A DNA stretch of 64,000 bases, from contig NZ_FIZX01000001.1 in NCBI RefSeq assembly GCF_900055185.1, positions 186,001 to 250,000 on the forward strand, in the 5' to 3' direction. Made by a program: the position numbers and the translations under genes. The notes beneath the pieces were generated by a model that ran no database searches, was not told the origin of the DNA, and was given only the letters and a program-made list of their open reading frames with translations. Shown piece after piece: positions 29,630 through 39,984 of this stretch (its first letter is position 1; every line of letters starts with the position of its first letter). Origin of the DNA: Grimontia celer. Lineage in GTDB: Bacteria > Pseudomonadota > Gammaproteobacteria > Enterobacterales > Vibrionaceae.

Positions 29630-31046
29630 TATACACGCCTACGCCAAGATCATCTTCTTTGCGTGTTTTTGCCATCATCTCTGCAGGCGAAACCGCCACA
29701 CGCAGATTCATGTCCTTTTCAGTACGAACCAGCTCACCGCGTAGTGAGTTTGGCAGTACTTCGGTGATTTTTACATCAACGAACTGACCGATCAAATCGA
29801 CAGAACCTTCGAAGTTAACCACGCGGTTGTTTTCAGTACGGCCACGCAGCTCCATCAGATTCTTCTTCGATGGACCTTCAACCAGAATACGCTGCTCAGA
29901 GTCCAGCATCTGGCGAGAGTAGATCATCGCCTGTGCGTTGATCTGCTGTTGCAGTTCATACAGACGCTCTTTCTTGGTTTGCTCTGGCGTGTCGTCAGGC
30001 ATGTCTGCTGCAGGCGTGCCTGGACGAGGTGAGTAAACAAAGCTAAAGCTCATGTCGAAGTTCACGTCACGGATAAGCTTCATGGTTGCTTCGAAATCAG
30101 CGTCAGTTTCACCTGGGAAACCTACGATGAAGTCAGAACTGATTGCGATGCCTGGACGCGCTTCACGCAGTTTACGGATCTTCGATTTGTACTCGATCGC
30201 TGTATGCGGACGTTTCATCATGGTCAGAATACGGTCTGAACCGCTCTGAACTGGCAGGTGCAGGAAGCTCACTACTTCTGGGGTGTCTTCGTACACTTCG
30301 ATGATGTCGTCAGTAAATTCAATTGGGTGGCTGGTGGTGTAGCGAATACGGTCGATACCGTCGATCGCCGCCACATAACGCAGTAGTTCTGCAAATGAGC
30401 AGATTTCGCCATCGTGCATTTCACCACGGTAAGCGTTAACGTTCTGACCCAGCAAGTTCACTTCACGAACACCTTGCTCAGCAAGCTGTGCGATTTCGTA
30501 AAGCACGTCGTCCAGTGGACGGCTGACTTCTTCACCACGGGTGTAAGGCACCACGCAGAAGGTACAGTACTTAGAGCAGCCTTCCATGATTGAAACGAAT
30601 GCCGTTGGGCCTTCTGCACGTGGCTCTGGCAAGCGGTCGAACTTCTCAATCTCAGGGAAAGAGATATCCATGACCGGTGCTTCGTCCTGCTGGGATTTTT
30701 TGATCATCTCAGGCAGACGGTGCAGGGTTTGCGGGCCAAAAATAACGTCAACATAAGGTGCGCGTTCACGAATGTGGTCACCTTCCTGAGTAGCTACACA
30801 GCCGCCTACGCCGATCACCAGACCTGGCTTCTGATCTTTCAGGTTTTTCCAGCGACCCAGCTGGTGGAACACTTTTTCCTGAGCCTTTTCACGGATAGAA
30901 CAGGTATTCAGAAGCAGTACATCTGCCTCTTCCGGCTCCTCGGTCAGCTCGTAGCCACCGGCCGCATTGAGCAGATCCGCCATTTTTGATGAATCGTATT
31001 CGTTCATCTGGCAGCCCCAGGTTTTGATCAGCAGTTTCTTAGCCAT
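29622..31046 (-). CDS. miaB: tRNA methylthiotransferase MiaB
   Basis: Radical-SAM enzyme that adds the 2-methylthio group to i6A37 in tRNAs. The 474-aa product has the N-terminal auxiliary cluster (cysteine in [11 protein letters not shown], then CSIREKA and VGGCVAT), the radical-SAM motif CSKYCTFC and a C-terminal TRAM domain. It heads the ybeZ-ybeY-corC-lnt group and diverges from ubiF. Confidence 0.97.
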   Translation of the reverse strand: MAKKLLIKTWGCQMNEYDSSKMADLLNAAGGYELTEEPEEADVLLLNTCSIREKAQEKVFHQLGRWKNLKDQKPGLVIGVGGCVATQEGDHIRERAPYVDVIFGPQTLHRLPEMIKKSQQDEAPVMDISFPEIEKFDRLPEPRAEGPTAFVSIMEGCSKYCTFCVVPYTRGEEVSRPLDDVLYEIAQLAEQGVREVNLLGQNVNAYRGEMHDGEICSFAELLRYVAAIDGIDRIRYTTSHPIEFTDDIIEVYEDTPEVVSFLHLPVQSGSDRILTMMKRPHTAIEYKSKIRKLREARPGIAISSDFIVGFPGETDADFEATMKLIRDVNFDMSFSFVYSPRPGTPAADMPDDTPEQTKKERLYELQQQINAQAMIYSRQMLDSEQRILVEGPSKKNLMELRGRTENNRVVNFEGSVDLIGQFVDVKITEVLPNSLRGELVRTEKDMNLRVAVSPAEMMAKTRKEDDLGVGVYTP

Positions 31047-31339
31047 GTAACTCTTTGCTCATGTTGATGTTTTACGTGTTCCGGTCGGAGGCACTTAATC
31101 ATCGCTGGCTGTTCGCCGCGGAAATCCCAACCGGAAATCATGATTCTTTGTTCGGCTTGAGGCAACGAAAAATAGCCCCAACCGTTGATAAGCCGCGTAT
31201 TGTACTGCTTTAGTCAATCTGTGACCAGATCACGTTCTCCCCAAATTTTTTAGTGGATTTAAGGATGAGTGACGCCTGCAGGAGTCGCATTTCAGTGAGG
31301 TGGCGCTAGAATGGGCGCAGGAAATTTTGAGATTGTGTT

Positions 31340-32500
31340 ATGAAACAATTCGATATTATCGTCGTTGGCGGTGGCATGGTCGGTGCTGCCACGGCATTGG
31401 GTCTTGCTAAGCAGGGTAAACGTGTGGCCATGGTTGAGCGAAGCGAGCCAAAAGCCTTTTCTCCTGAGCAGCCGATGGATCTTCGCGTGTCTGCGATTTC
31501 TCCTGCCTCAGTCTCTTTGCTCAAATCCCTGAAAGTTTGGGATGACGTGCTGGACATGCGTCTTTGCCCATATCGACGTCTGGAGACCTGGGAGCACCCT
31601 GAGTGCCGTATTCGTTTTAGTGCAGAAAGTATGGATTTAGCAGAGCTCGGTTTCATTGTCGAAAACCGCATCCTGCAACTCGCGCTTTGGAATGCTTGCT
31701 TGGCGCAAGAGAATCTGGAAGTACTTTGCCCGGGAAATATTGTCGCTATGCTTGCCGACTCCGAAGGGCACGTTGTTGAATTGGAAGATGGCACTTTGCT
31801 TCATGGCCGTTGGCTGGTCGGTGCGGATGGGGCGAATTCCCGTGTACGTGATTACGCCAAAATTGGTGTGACTGCGTGGGATTACCGTCAGCATTGTATG
31901 TTGGTGAATGTTAAAACTGACCTGGCACAGCAAGATATTACCTGGCAGTGGTTCACACCCGATGGCCCAAGGTCTTTCCTGCCGCTACCTGGGCATCAAG
32001 GTTCATTGGTGTGGTATGACAGCCCATCACGCATAAAAGCTTTGTGTGCCATGTCGCCAGGGGCGCTAAGGGAAGAGATCCTTGCGCACTTCCCGCAAGA
32101 GCTGGGTGATATTGAAGTCATCCAACAAGGCGCGTTTCCATTAACCCGTCGGCATGCCCAGCGCTACTTCAACAAGAATGTGGTGATATTGGGAGATGCT
32201 GCCCACACTATCAATCCGCTGGCAGGGCAGGGTGTAAACCTCGGCTTTAAAGATGTGGATGCTTTACTGGATGTGGTCGCCGATGCAGGTGTAGAGTGGC
32301 TGAATGAAGACGTATTGGCAGCTTACGAGCGCAAACGTAAACCGGATAACCTCATCATGCAAACCGGTATGGATGTGTTCTATGGCGGGTTTAGCAACGA
32401 AATTGCGCCGCTTAAACTACTTCGCAATGTGGGTTTGAAGCTGGCAGAAAACAGTGGGCCGGTTAAGCAACAGGTTCTCAAGTACGCTATGGGCCTTTGA
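31340..32500 (+). CDS. ubiF: Ubiquinone-synthesis FAD monooxygenase (UbiF type)
   Basis: Flavin hydroxylase of ubiquinone synthesis, 386 aa. The FAD motifs are GGGMVGAATALGLA at the N-terminus, GADGANSRVRD in the middle and GDAAHTINPLAGQGVNLGFKD. Sequence alone leaves UbiF, UbiH and UbiI hard to separate. The divergent pairing with miaB is that of E. coli ubiF, which hydroxylates 2-octaprenyl-3-methyl-6-methoxy-1,4-benzoquinol. Confidence 0.88.
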   Translation: MKQFDIIVVGGGMVGAATALGLAKQGKRVAMVERSEPKAFSPEQPMDLRVSAISPASVSLLKSLKVWDDVLDMRLCPYRRLETWEHPECRIRFSAESMDLAELGFIVENRILQLALWNACLAQENLEVLCPGNIVAMLADSEGHVVELEDGTLLHGRWLVGADGANSRVRDYAKIGVTAWDYRQHCMLVNVKTDLAQQDITWQWFTPDGPRSFLPLPGHQGSLVWYDSPSRIKALCAMSPGALREEILAHFPQELGDIEVIQQGAFPLTRRHAQRYFNKNVVILGDAAHTINPLAGQGVNLGFKDVDALLDVVADAGVEWLNEDVLAAYERKRKPDNLIMQTGMDVFYGGFSNEIAPLKLLRNVGLKLAENSGPVKQQVLKYAMGL

Positions 32501-32510
32501 ATTACCTGAA

Positions 32511-32543
32511 TGGCGATAAACTGTCTTGTCTATCGCCATTTAT
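32511..32543. terminator. Hairpin between ubiF and selO
   Basis: TGGCGATA and TATCGCCA around a 12-base loop, between convergent ubiF and selO. The T-run is weak, so efficiency is uncertain. Confidence 0.5.
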
Positions 32544-32574
32544 CCAGCGTCAGCCATGTCGCTGAATCTTAAGG

Positions 32575-34047
32575 TTATGTGCCGCAGAATGTTCTTAGTA
32601 CTCGTTCTTCCGGTGCTGGTGGCGTTTGTAAATCACGGTTTTCTTCGCTAACGGTATAAGGCGTTTTCAGTGCTTCTGCCAGTCGTTGGAATAGCGCAAA
32701 GTCGTTCCTTTCCATTGCATCTTCAATCGCTTTTTCCACCTGATGGTTTCGGGCAATTAATGCAGGGTTGGCTTCTCGCATTGCCTTTAGTGCTGATTCA
32801 CTATCATCTTTAAGTGAATTCCATTCACTTATCCAAACCTGACCTTTTTCCTGATTATCGAACAGGGAAAGCAGTTCAGTTTCTTCCTCTCCATTGGCAA
32901 CACGTGTCAGCGCATCAAAGAACAGTGTGAAGTCGATACGCTCAGATTCCAGCGTTGGCAGAGCCTGATTAACAAACGCATCAGCCTCTTTTGAATTGGC
33001 GGTGATCGCGAGCTTTGTCATCAGCCCCTTTTGGAACAGCTCCTGGAAGGTGACGATATAGGTTTGGAGTTTGTCTTCCGCAATCTTCACCGCCTCATCC
33101 GAGTCGTCAGCAAACAGCGGCAGCAAAGTTTCTGCAAAGCGTGACAGGTTCCAGTAGCCGATATTGGCTTGCTGATCCCAAGCGTATCGGCCATCGCGAT
33201 CTATTGAACTGAATACTTTCTTGGCTTTGAATTCATCCATAAAGGCACAAGGGCCAAAGTCGATGGTTTCACCAACCAGTGACATATTGTCAGTGTTCAT
33301 GACGCCATGGATAAAACCAACCAGCATCCATTTTGAAATCAGCTGTGCTTGCCGAACGGCAACGGCTTCAAGTAAAGCTGGGTATTTATCTTCATGACTG
33401 GCCACTTCCGCAAAGTGATGTTCGATAAGGTGATCGGCAAGCGCTTGGACGCCATCTTTACCCATCGTGGCATAAGCATATTGAAAAGAGCCTACGCGAA
33501 TGTGACTGGTACCTGTGCGAACCTGAATACCGCCCGGCACCATTTGGTAATCGCGCATCACGGACTCGCCAGTACCCAGAATGGCAAGAGTTCGGGTGGT
33601 TGGTATACCAAGCCCCGCCATGGCTTCGCTGATGAGGTACTCGCGTACTACAGCCCCAACCGTTGCTCTTCCATCGCCACCTCGTGAATAAGGGGTTCTG
33701 CCGGAGCCTTTCAGTTGAACATCAATGAATGCACCATCCGCGTTTTGAAGTTGACCCAGCATATGTGCGCGGCCGTCCCCAAGCAGTGGCGAGTAGTGCC
33801 CAAATTGGTGACCCGCATAAGCCATCGCAACAGGACTTTCACCGTCATAGTCGCCATTGCCGGCAAGAAAGTGAATGCCTTTGGCATCTTCAAACCAGTT
33901 GCTCGACAAGCCATATTCATCAAGTAATGCTTTGTTAAGGGCTAAAAGAGAAGGCGACTCCACGCGGCGCGGCGCGAGGGGGGAATACATGTCTTCCGGT
34001 AATGAAAGATAGACTTGATGCTTGATAGGATTTTCGAACGACGCCAT
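32575..34047 (-). CDS. selO: Protein adenylyltransferase SelO (YdiU)
   Basis: Pseudokinase-fold enzyme that attaches AMP to protein Ser, Thr or Tyr residues and is linked to redox stress. The 490-aa product has LGDGRAHMLGQL, KGSGRTPYSRGGDGRA, and HGVMNTDNMSLVGETIDFGPCAFMD motifs. The C-terminal FCGT carries the cysteine that replaces selenocysteine in bacterial forms. Confidence 0.95.
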   Translation of the reverse strand: MASFENPIKHQVYLSLPEDMYSPLAPRRVESPSLLALNKALLDEYGLSSNWFEDAKGIHFLAGNGDYDGESPVAMAYAGHQFGHYSPLLGDGRAHMLGQLQNADGAFIDVQLKGSGRTPYSRGGDGRATVGAVVREYLISEAMAGLGIPTTRTLAILGTGESVMRDYQMVPGGIQVRTGTSHIRVGSFQYAYATMGKDGVQALADHLIEHHFAEVASHEDKYPALLEAVAVRQAQLISKWMLVGFIHGVMNTDNMSLVGETIDFGPCAFMDEFKAKKVFSSIDRDGRYAWDQQANIGYWNLSRFAETLLPLFADDSDEAVKIAEDKLQTYIVTFQELFQKGLMTKLAITANSKEADAFVNQALPTLESERIDFTLFFDALTRVANGEEETELLSLFDNQEKGQVWISEWNSLKDDSESALKAMREANPALIARNHQVEKAIEDAMERNDFALFQRLAEALKTPYTVSEENRDLQTPPAPEERVLRTFCGT

Positions 34048-34162
34048 GACTGCTAATTCCTTGTTCCGAATACTTCAAGCGTACAGGGATTGCAGCGGCT
34101 TTCAACCACGTAAGGTTTGGGGGGAATTTCTGAGGGGCTGTTGATCTTTGGTTTAAAAACGA

Positions 34163-34187
34163 GAAAAGCCCGCTAGAAGCGAGCTTT
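34163..34187 (-). terminator. Terminator of the Met-Leu-Gln tRNA operon
   Basis: On the minus strand AAAAGCTCGC, loop TTCTA, GCGGGCTTTT, just after the last tRNA-Gln. Confidence 0.75.
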
Positions 34188-34193
34188 TAAATA

Positions 34194-34268
34194 TGGCTGG
34201 GGTACCTGGATTCGAACCAGGGAATGGCGGCATCAAAAGCCGCTGCCTTACCGCTTGGCGATACCCCA
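34194..34268 (-). tRNA. tRNA-Gln (TTG)
   Basis: 75-nt cloverleaf read on the minus strand, starting TGGGGTATCGCCAAGCGG, anticodon TTG in loop TTTTGAT, encoded CCA end. Last gene of the eight-tRNA operon. Confidence 0.97.
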
Positions 34269-34296
34269 ATTGTTTTTATGCTTTTCAGCAAAGGTT

Positions 34297-34383
34297 TGGT
34301 GCGAAGGGAGAGACTTGAACTCTCACGTCCGTAAGGACACTAACACCTGAAGCTAGCGCGTCTACCAATTCCGCCACCATCGC
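34297..34383 (-). tRNA. tRNA-Leu (CAG), copy 1
   Basis: 87-nt class II tRNA with a long variable arm (GTGTCCTTACGGACGT) and anticodon CAG in loop TTCAGGT. CCA is encoded. Acceptor arms GCGATGG and CCTTCGC leave a T-T mismatch at pair 5-68, present in all four copies. Confidence 0.96.
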
Positions 34384-34441
34384 AAACCTAATTGTCTGTC
34401 AGTTTTTAACCTTGTCTGACTCTCTTTTAGAGCAAGGGGAT

Positions 34442-34528
34442 TGGTGCGAAGGGAGAGACTTGAACTCTCACGTCCGTAAGGACACTAACACCTGAAGCTA
34501 GCGCGTCTACCAATTCCGCCACCATCGC
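34442..34528 (-). tRNA. tRNA-Leu (CAG), copy 2
   Basis: Appears identical to copy 1 (87 nt). The 58-nt spacer resembles the one before copy 3, so the copies arose by tandem duplication of a unit of about 144 bp. Confidence 0.96.
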
Positions 34529-34584
34529 AATCCGAATTGTTGTCAGTTTTTAGCCTTGTCTGACTCTCTTTCGAGCAAGGTATT

Positions 34585-34671
34585 TGGTGCGAAGGGAGAG
34601 ACTTGAACTCTCACGTCCGTAAGGACACTAACACCTGAAGCTAGCGCGTCTACCAATTCCGCCACCATCGC
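34585..34671 (-). tRNA. tRNA-Leu (CAG), copy 3
   Basis: Appears identical to copies 1 and 2 (87 nt); same anticodon and acceptor mismatch. Confidence 0.96.
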
Positions 34672-34762
34672 AAATTTTGTTTTCCCAGACTGAAAGCCTT
34701 CGCTTTCTGAGAATCGGTAGTTTCTCTTATCTGGCTGAAAGTCTCAAGACCTTCAATATTAG

Positions 34763-34839
34763 TGGTGGCTACGACGGGATTCGAACCTGTGACCCCATCA
34801 TTATGAGTGATGTGCTCTAACCAACTGAGCTACGTAGCC
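34763..34839 (-). tRNA. tRNA-Met (CAT), elongator type, copy 1
   Basis: 77 nt, GGCTACGTAGCTCAGTTGG start, anticodon CAT in loop CTCATAA, CCA encoded. Nearly identical to E. coli metT, an elongator tRNA. Confidence 0.96.
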
Positions 34840-34850
34840 AACCTGAAATA

Positions 34851-34925
34851 TGGCTGGGGTACCTGGATTCGAACCAGGGAATGGCGGCATCAAAAGCCGC
34901 TGCCTTACCGCTTGGCGATACCCCA
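34851..34925 (-). tRNA. tRNA-Gln (TTG), copy 2
   Basis: 75 nt, appears identical to the Gln gene at 34194. The Met-Leu-Gln segment at 34851-35136 looks like a duplicate of the downstream set. Confidence 0.97.
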
Positions 34926-34951
34926 ACAGTTACTTTGCCTTAGCAAAGATT

Positions 34952-35038
34952 TGGTGCGAAGGGAGAGACTTGAACTCTCACGTCCGTAAGGACACTAACA
35001 CCTGAAGCTAGCGCGTCTACCAATTCCGCCACCATCGC
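34952..35038 (-). tRNA. tRNA-Leu (CAG), copy 4
   Basis: 87 nt, appears identical to the other three Leu genes, between Met and Gln in transcription order. Confidence 0.96.
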
Positions 35039-35059
35039 ATATTTGCACAGGAAAGAAGA

Positions 35060-35136
35060 TGGTGGCTACGACGGGATTCGAACCTGTGACCCCATCATTA
35101 TGAGTGATGTGCTCTAACCAACTGAGCTACGTAGCC
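35060..35136 (-). tRNA. tRNA-Met (CAT), elongator type, copy 2
   Basis: 77 nt, appears identical to the Met gene at 34763. First tRNA of the operon on the minus strand; the promoter should lie in 35140-35320. Confidence 0.96.
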
Positions 35137-35321
35137 ATCTTTACTTTCTGGGGTCTCCCCCTGAGTGCGGGGCGCATTATGCGAAGAAGGGCTGACAACG
35201 TCAACCTTTTTTCTTGGCTTTTTTTACCCATTTGGTGAGTTCGGTGTGAAAGTGAGCAGGAAGGTTGAAATTCTAACAACTCAAGCTTGAAAGCGTTGCA
35301 AGTCCTTAACTTCGGGAAATA

Positions 35322-35348
35322 AAAAAGCTGGCAGAAGCCAGCTTTTTC
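35322..35348 (-). terminator. Terminator of ychF
   Basis: AAAAAGCTGGC, loop AGAA, GCCAGCTTTTT. Symmetric, so it may act on both strands; it lies 22 bp after the ychF stop. Confidence 0.88.
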
Positions 35349-35369
35349 AATAGGAGATTGTGTTTGTAA

Positions 35370-36461
35370 TTACACATTAAAGCGGAAGTGGATAACGTCG
35401 CCGTCTTTAACGATGTAATCTTTACCTTCCAAACGCCATTTACCCGCTACTTTCGCGCCTGCTTCACCGTTGTTTTCGATGTAATCGTCGTAACCGATGA
35501 TTTCTGCACGGATAAAGCCTTTTTCGAAGTCAGTGTGGATCTTACCCGCAGCTTGTGGCGCGGTTGCACCGACAGGGATAGTCCAAGCGCGAACTTCTTT
35601 CACGCCAGCGGTGAAGTAAGTTTGTAGCGTCAGCAGATCGTAACCTGCGCGGATCACGCGGTTCAGACCTGGTTCTTCAAGACCCATTTCTTCCAGGAAC
35701 ACAGCCGCTTCGTCAGCGTCCAGCTCAGACAGTTCGCCTTCGATTTCCGCACAAACAGCAACAACGGTTGCACCTTCTGCTTCAGCGATCTCACGAACGA
35801 TGTCCAGGTATGGGTTGTTTTCGAAACCATCATCATTCACGTTTGCGATGTACATGGTTGGCTTCATGGTCAGGAAGTTCAGGTAGTCAACCGCTGCTTG
35901 TTCTTCTTTGGTCAGTTCAACAGAACGCAGCATTTTGCCTTCTTCCAACACTGGAAGTAGCTTTTCCAGTACCGCGATTTCGAATTTCGCATCGCGGTCG
36001 CCGCCTTTGGCTTTCTTTGCTTGGCGCTGGATAGCGCGTTCACAAGCTTCCATGTCAGACAGTGCCAGTTCGGTGTTGATAACATCGATATCGTCAGCTG
36101 GGTTCACTTTACCCGCAACGTGGATGATGTTGTCATTTTCAAAACAACGAACAACGTGTCCAATCGCGTCGGTTTCACGGATGTTAGCCAGGAATTTGTT
36201 ACCCAGACCTTCACCTTTAGATGCACCTGCAACCAGACCAGCGATGTCTACGAATTCCATCGTAGTTGGCAGGATACGCTGTGGGTTTACGATTTTAGCC
36301 AGTGCGTCCAAGCGCAGATCTGGCACTGGTACCACGCCAGTGTTTGGTTCGATGGTACAGAACGGGAAGTTAGCCGCTTCAATACCTGCTTTGGTCAGAG
36401 CGTTGAACAGAGTTGATTTACCGACATTTGGCAGACCAACGATACCGCATTTAAAACCCAT
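35370..36461 (-). CDS. ychF: Ribosome-binding ATPase YchF
   Basis: Obg-family P-loop protein that prefers ATP to GTP. The 363-aa product has G1 GLPNVGKST at residues 8-16, a G3 DIAGLV and a C-terminal TGS domain ([26 protein letters not shown]). It follows pth as in most gammaproteobacteria. Confidence 0.97.
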   Translation of the reverse strand: MGFKCGIVGLPNVGKSTLFNALTKAGIEAANFPFCTIEPNTGVVPVPDLRLDALAKIVNPQRILPTTMEFVDIAGLVAGASKGEGLGNKFLANIRETDAIGHVVRCFENDNIIHVAGKVNPADDIDVINTELALSDMEACERAIQRQAKKAKGGDRDAKFEIAVLEKLLPVLEEGKMLRSVELTKEEQAAVDYLNFLTMKPTMYIANVNDDGFENNPYLDIVREIAEAEGATVVAVCAEIEGELSELDADEAAVFLEEMGLEEPGLNRVIRAGYDLLTLQTYFTAGVKEVRAWTIPVGATAPQAAGKIHTDFEKGFIRAEIIGYDDYIENNGEAGAKVAGKWRLEGKDYIVKDGDVIHFRFNV

Positions 36462-36512
36462 GAGATGGTAACCTTTCGTTGTATAAACAGTGAAAGCTCA
36501 GTCAGCTGACGC

Positions 36513-37103
36513 TTACTGAGCCTTAAATGTATGCAGGCGATTTTGCGCCTTGGCCAGATCTTCTTTCAGCAAAATGTCGATGCAGCGAACGGCTTCGTCA
36601 ACGGCTTGCTCGATTTGGCTTTGTTCGTTGGCAGGTGCTTTTGTCAGCACAAAACCCGCCACTTTGTCTTTGTGCCCTGGATGCCCGATCCCGACACGAA
36701 GACGATAGAATTCTTTGTTGTTGCCCATTTTGCTGATGATGTCGCGAAGACCATTATGGCCACCGTGACCGCCACCTTTCTTAAATTTGGCAACACCTGG
36801 TGGCAAATCCAGCTCGTCATGAGCCACCATGATTTCTTCCGGCTTGATTTGGAAGAATTTCGCCAGTGCAGCGACCGACTTGCCTGACAGATTCATAAAT
36901 GTGGTTGGGACGAGCAGACGCAGGTCTTCGCCACCCACACTGATTCTGGCAGTCAAACCGAAGTATTTTTTGTCTTCTTTCAGCGACACGTTATGAATGC
37001 GCGCTAATTCTTCAACTACCCAGGCACCCGCATTATGACGGGTTTTTGCATATTCCGGCCCTGGATTTGCCAGACCCACTAAAAGACGAATTTTATCGCT
37101 CAC
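36513..37103 (-). CDS. pth: Peptidyl-tRNA hydrolase
   Basis: Frees tRNA from peptidyl-tRNA dropped by ribosomes. The 196-aa product has the active-site region [19 protein letters not shown] with the catalytic histidine, plus [10 protein letters not shown] and [13 protein letters not shown] chose the GTG at 37103 because [10 protein letters not shown] is the family's N-terminus; the open frame upstream to 37166 adds unconserved residues. Confidence 0.95.
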   Translation of the reverse strand: MSDKIRLLVGLANPGPEYAKTRHNAGAWVVEELARIHNVSLKEDKKYFGLTARISVGGEDLRLLVPTTFMNLSGKSVAALAKFFQIKPEEIMVAHDELDLPPGVAKFKKGGGHGGHNGLRDIISKMGNNKEFYRLRVGIGHPGHKDKVAGFVLTKAPANEQSQIEQAVDEAVRCIDILLKEDLAKAQNRLHTFKAQ

Positions 37104-37199
37104 GGTGAGATTCTCATTATTCTGTGTAGACAGTTTTATGCACAACGGTAAACCGCCCTGTGCCAAAAGCGGCTTATCCTACCATTATCTGTGCAAAAC

Positions 37200-37228
37200 A
37201 AAAACGCCCCGCGAAAGCGAGGCGTTTC
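37200..37228 (-). terminator. Terminator of prs
   Basis: On the minus strand AACGCCTCGC, loop TTTC, GCGGGGCGTT then TTTGTTTT, 20 bp after the prs stop. Confidence 0.85.
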
Positions 37229-37246
37229 ATCTGCAAAAGGGAGCGA

Positions 37247-38194
37247 TTAAGAATCGAACATTGCAGAGATAGATTCTTCATTGCTGATGCGGCGGATTGC
37301 TTCAGCCAACATGCCTGACAGAGTCAGCTGTGAAACTTTACCGGTCGCTTGCATTTCTGCGCTCAGCGGGATTGAGTCAGTGACGATCACTTCGTCAATC
37401 ACAGATTCTTTGATGTTTTGAGGCGCGTTGCCAGAGAACACTGCGTGAGTTGCGTAAGCGAATACACGCTTTGCGCCACGGTTTTTCAGTGCTTCTGCTG
37501 CTTTACACAGAGTGCCACCGGTGTCGATCATGTCGTCAACGATGATGCAGTCACGGCCTTCAACGTCACCGATCAGGTGCATAACCTGAGAAACGTTCGC
37601 ACGTGGGCGACGTTTGTCGATGATCGCAATGTCAGTGTCATCCAGCAGTTTTGCAGTTGCACGTGCACGTACAACGCCACCGATGTCTGGAGAAACAACG
37701 ACTGGATCTTCCAGTTTCTTCGCCAGCATGTCTTCCAGAAGTACCGGCGTACCGAAGATGTTGTCTACTGGTACGTCGAAGAAGCCTTGGATTTGCTCTG
37801 CGTGCAGGTCAACAGTCAGAACGCGGTCAACACCTACGTTAGACAGGAAGTCTGCGATAACTTTTGCAGTGATTGGCACACGCGCAGAACGCACACGGCG
37901 GTCTTGGCGAGCGTAGCCGAAGTAAGGGATAACTGCAGTGATTCGGCCAGCTGATGCGCGACGCAGTGCGTCGATCATCACAACCAATTCCATCAGGTTG
38001 TCATTGGTAGGCGCACAAGTCGACTGGATAACGAATACGTCGCTACCCCGTACGTTTTCATTGATTTGTACACACACTTCACCGTCAGAAAAACGACTAA
38101 CAGTAGCGTCACCTAGTGACATATATAGGCGATTCGCAATGCGTTGGGCGAGTACAGGCGTTGCATTACCAGCAAACAGCTTCATATCAGGCAC
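37247..38194 (-). CDS. prs: Ribose-phosphate pyrophosphokinase
   Basis: Makes PRPP from ribose 5-phosphate and ATP, feeding purine, pyrimidine, His, Trp and NAD synthesis. The 315-aa product starts at GTG (38194), giving the usual [13 protein letters not shown]; an upstream in-frame start is unlikely. Motifs are [26 protein letters not shown] and the PRPP loop [14 protein letters not shown]. Confidence 0.96.
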   Translation of the reverse strand: MPDMKLFAGNATPVLAQRIANRLYMSLGDATVSRFSDGEVCVQINENVRGSDVFVIQSTCAPTNDNLMELVVMIDALRRASAGRITAVIPYFGYARQDRRVRSARVPITAKVIADFLSNVGVDRVLTVDLHAEQIQGFFDVPVDNIFGTPVLLEDMLAKKLEDPVVVSPDIGGVVRARATAKLLDDTDIAIIDKRRPRANVSQVMHLIGDVEGRDCIIVDDMIDTGGTLCKAAEALKNRGAKRVFAYATHAVFSGNAPQNIKESVIDEVIVTDSIPLSAEMQATGKVSQLTLSGMLAEAIRRISNEESISAMFDS

Positions 38195-38236
38195 GGTGGA
38201 AAACCTCGGGGTTGCATCCATTGAGTGTTGTCTGTC

Positions 38237-39085
38237 TCATTGTACTTTCAGTGTCGATAGCAGTGGTGAGGTGTTCACACCACGTGCGACAAAGCCAGTG
38301 AGCCAGTCGGGCAATTTGTTTAAGGTGGCTCGCGCGTCCTCTTCGTTTTCGAATTCTGCGAAAACGCAGGCGCCGGTCCCGGTCAGTCTCGACGGCGCGT
38401 ATTCTAGCAGCCACGAAATAGCCTTATCAACCTCTGGAAACAACTCTCTGACTATCTTTTCGCAATCGTTTTCGTAATTTGCCGCCAACAGCGCATTTAG
38501 TGTGCGCTTTGGTGTATTGCGAGTCAGTGAGGGGTGACCAAAAATTTTTGCGGTGGCAATGCTCACCTCAGGCTTGGCTACCAGGTACCACTTCTCTTCT
38601 GCTTCGGCAGGTTGGAGCAATTCTCCAACCCCTTCTGCAAACGCTGTGGTACCGCGCACAAATACAGGGACATCCGCACCCAGTGCCAGCCCCATATCGG
38701 CTAATTCATCAACAGAAAGCCGAGTTTCCCAGAGGTGATTGAGGGCGACTAATGTGGTGGCAGCATTGGAGGAACCACCACCTAAACCGCCGCCCATTGG
38801 CAACACTTTTTCGACGTGAATGTGCGCGCCCAGGGTACATCCGGTTTTTTCTTTGATTGCCATCGCTGCGCGATAGATCAGATTTTCTTCAACCGGGACG
38901 CCTTCAATTTCCGGTGACAGGGTGACTTCGCCACTGTCATTGGGGGTAATGGAAAGCGTGTCGCCGTAATCTAGAAACTGAAAAAGGGTTTGCAGATCGT
39001 GATAGCCATTATCGCGCTGACCGGTGATGTACAGGAAAAGGTTAAGTTTGGCCGGTGCTGGCCAAACAGAAGTGGTTTGTGTCAT
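38237..39085 (-). CDS. ispE: 4-diphosphocytidyl-2-C-methyl-D-erythritol kinase
   Basis: GHMP-family kinase of the MEP isoprenoid pathway. The 282-aa product has [15 protein letters not shown] at the N-terminus and the ATP loop [17 protein letters not shown] at about residues 92-108. I start at [11 protein letters not shown], where the ATGA overlaps the lolB stop; the frame is open five codons further upstream. Confidence 0.95.
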   Translation of the reverse strand: MTQTTSVWPAPAKLNLFLYITGQRDNGYHDLQTLFQFLDYGDTLSITPNDSGEVTLSPEIEGVPVEENLIYRAAMAIKEKTGCTLGAHIHVEKVLPMGGGLGGGSSNAATTLVALNHLWETRLSVDELADMGLALGADVPVFVRGTTAFAEGVGELLQPAEAEEKWYLVAKPEVSIATAKIFGHPSLTRNTPKRTLNALLAANYENDCEKIVRELFPEVDKAISWLLEYAPSRLTGTGACVFAEFENEEDARATLNKLPDWLTGFVARGVNTSPLLSTLKVQ

Positions 39086-39696
39086 TGAGGTAAAACCCAT
39101 TCAGAAATCACCAGATTCACTTTTTGCTGGTGCTGATTCATTTTGATTTTTGATGGCAGTAAGTTGTTCGTATCAGCATCGTAGCCAGTGTATTCCAACT
39201 GCCAGCCAGCCTGATTGGTATCAGCTTTGTTTTCACTCAGGAATGCCAAGCGGTTATCTGCGCCAAGCGTATATTCGTTTTGTTCTGCAGGCAGCCCTTT
39301 GACCCACTGCATCATCTCGTCAACGGGCAGGGCAATGCCTGTCAGTTGCTTTAAAAGACTTGCGGCGTTTCTACCGACATAACGTTCACCGTCGCCATCG
39401 ACCAAAACTGCAATGTCGGGGGTGGCATCCAGTTTAAACAAGGTAGTACCGAGGAAGTTGGTCAGGCGGAGTGAAAGCTCGTCATCTTTCTGCTCCCAGA
39501 CAAAATTGGCCGAAACGCGCTGTTCAGGACTAATCAGCGCTACTTTGCCTTTAGCCGTGAAGTCAGTAATTTCTGCCAATGCTTTTTGATGAGTTTGCCA
39601 CTCGGTTTGTGGAATAGGTTGGGTAGAACATCCGGTCAATCCCAATAGGGCGAGGAAAAATACAACCAAGACGCGATGACGTCTGAACATAGGCAA
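39082..39696 (-). CDS. lolB: Outer-membrane lipoprotein receptor LolB
   Basis: Accepts lipoproteins from LolA and inserts them into the outer membrane. The 204-aa product has the lipobox LLGLTGC (cysteine at residue 23) followed by ST. Matching features include [24 protein letters not shown]. It overlaps ispE by four bases and diverges from hemA. Confidence 0.94.
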   Translation of the reverse strand: MPMFRRHRVLVVFFLALLGLTGCSTQPIPQTEWQTHQKALAEITDFTAKGKVALISPEQRVSANFVWEQKDDELSLRLTNFLGTTLFKLDATPDIAVLVDGDGERYVGRNAASLLKQLTGIALPVDEMMQWVKGLPAEQNEYTLGADNRLAFLSENKADTNQAGWQLEYTGYDADTNNLLPSKIKMNQHQQKVNLVISEWVLPQ

Positions 39697-39903
39697 ACTC
39701 CGTTTTCGGTTTTCTCTGTTGAGAAAGAAGTGGTCTGATTATATCTATGGCAGAGGTAAAAATCTCTCCAATACGATGTAGATATCACACCACTTGGACA
39801 AAGCCACATAATGCAATTTGTTACTTGTTGAAAAAATGGACGAATATGTTGTTACGAAAGCGGAAAAGTCACACTTCTGCTTGTTAGCGAGAAGAGGGAA
39901 CTA

Positions 39904-39984
39904 ATGTTATCTTTTATTCGACGGGCCCATAAAGTAAAATCCACGGCTCGGATTTCATCTGGTGCTGTCGGTAAACCTGCTTAA
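39904..39984 (+). CDS. Putative 26-aa leader ORF coupled to hemA
   Basis: An ATG at 39904 with GAGGGA seven bases upstream opens a 26-codon frame beginning [16 protein letters not shown]. It is basic (seven Arg, Lys or His residues). Its TAA overlaps the hemA ATG by one base (TAATG). hemA itself lacks a good ribosome site, so reinitiation from this frame is plausible. I do not recognise the peptide, and expression is inferred from the start signal and coupling only. Confidence 0.5.
   Translation: MLSFIRRAHKVKSTARISSGAVGKPA

Noticed and set aside
31220-31234. CRP-like TGTGACCAGATCACG before ubiF
   Set aside because: The spacing is five rather than six bases between TGTGA and TCACG, so it is not a proper CRP site.
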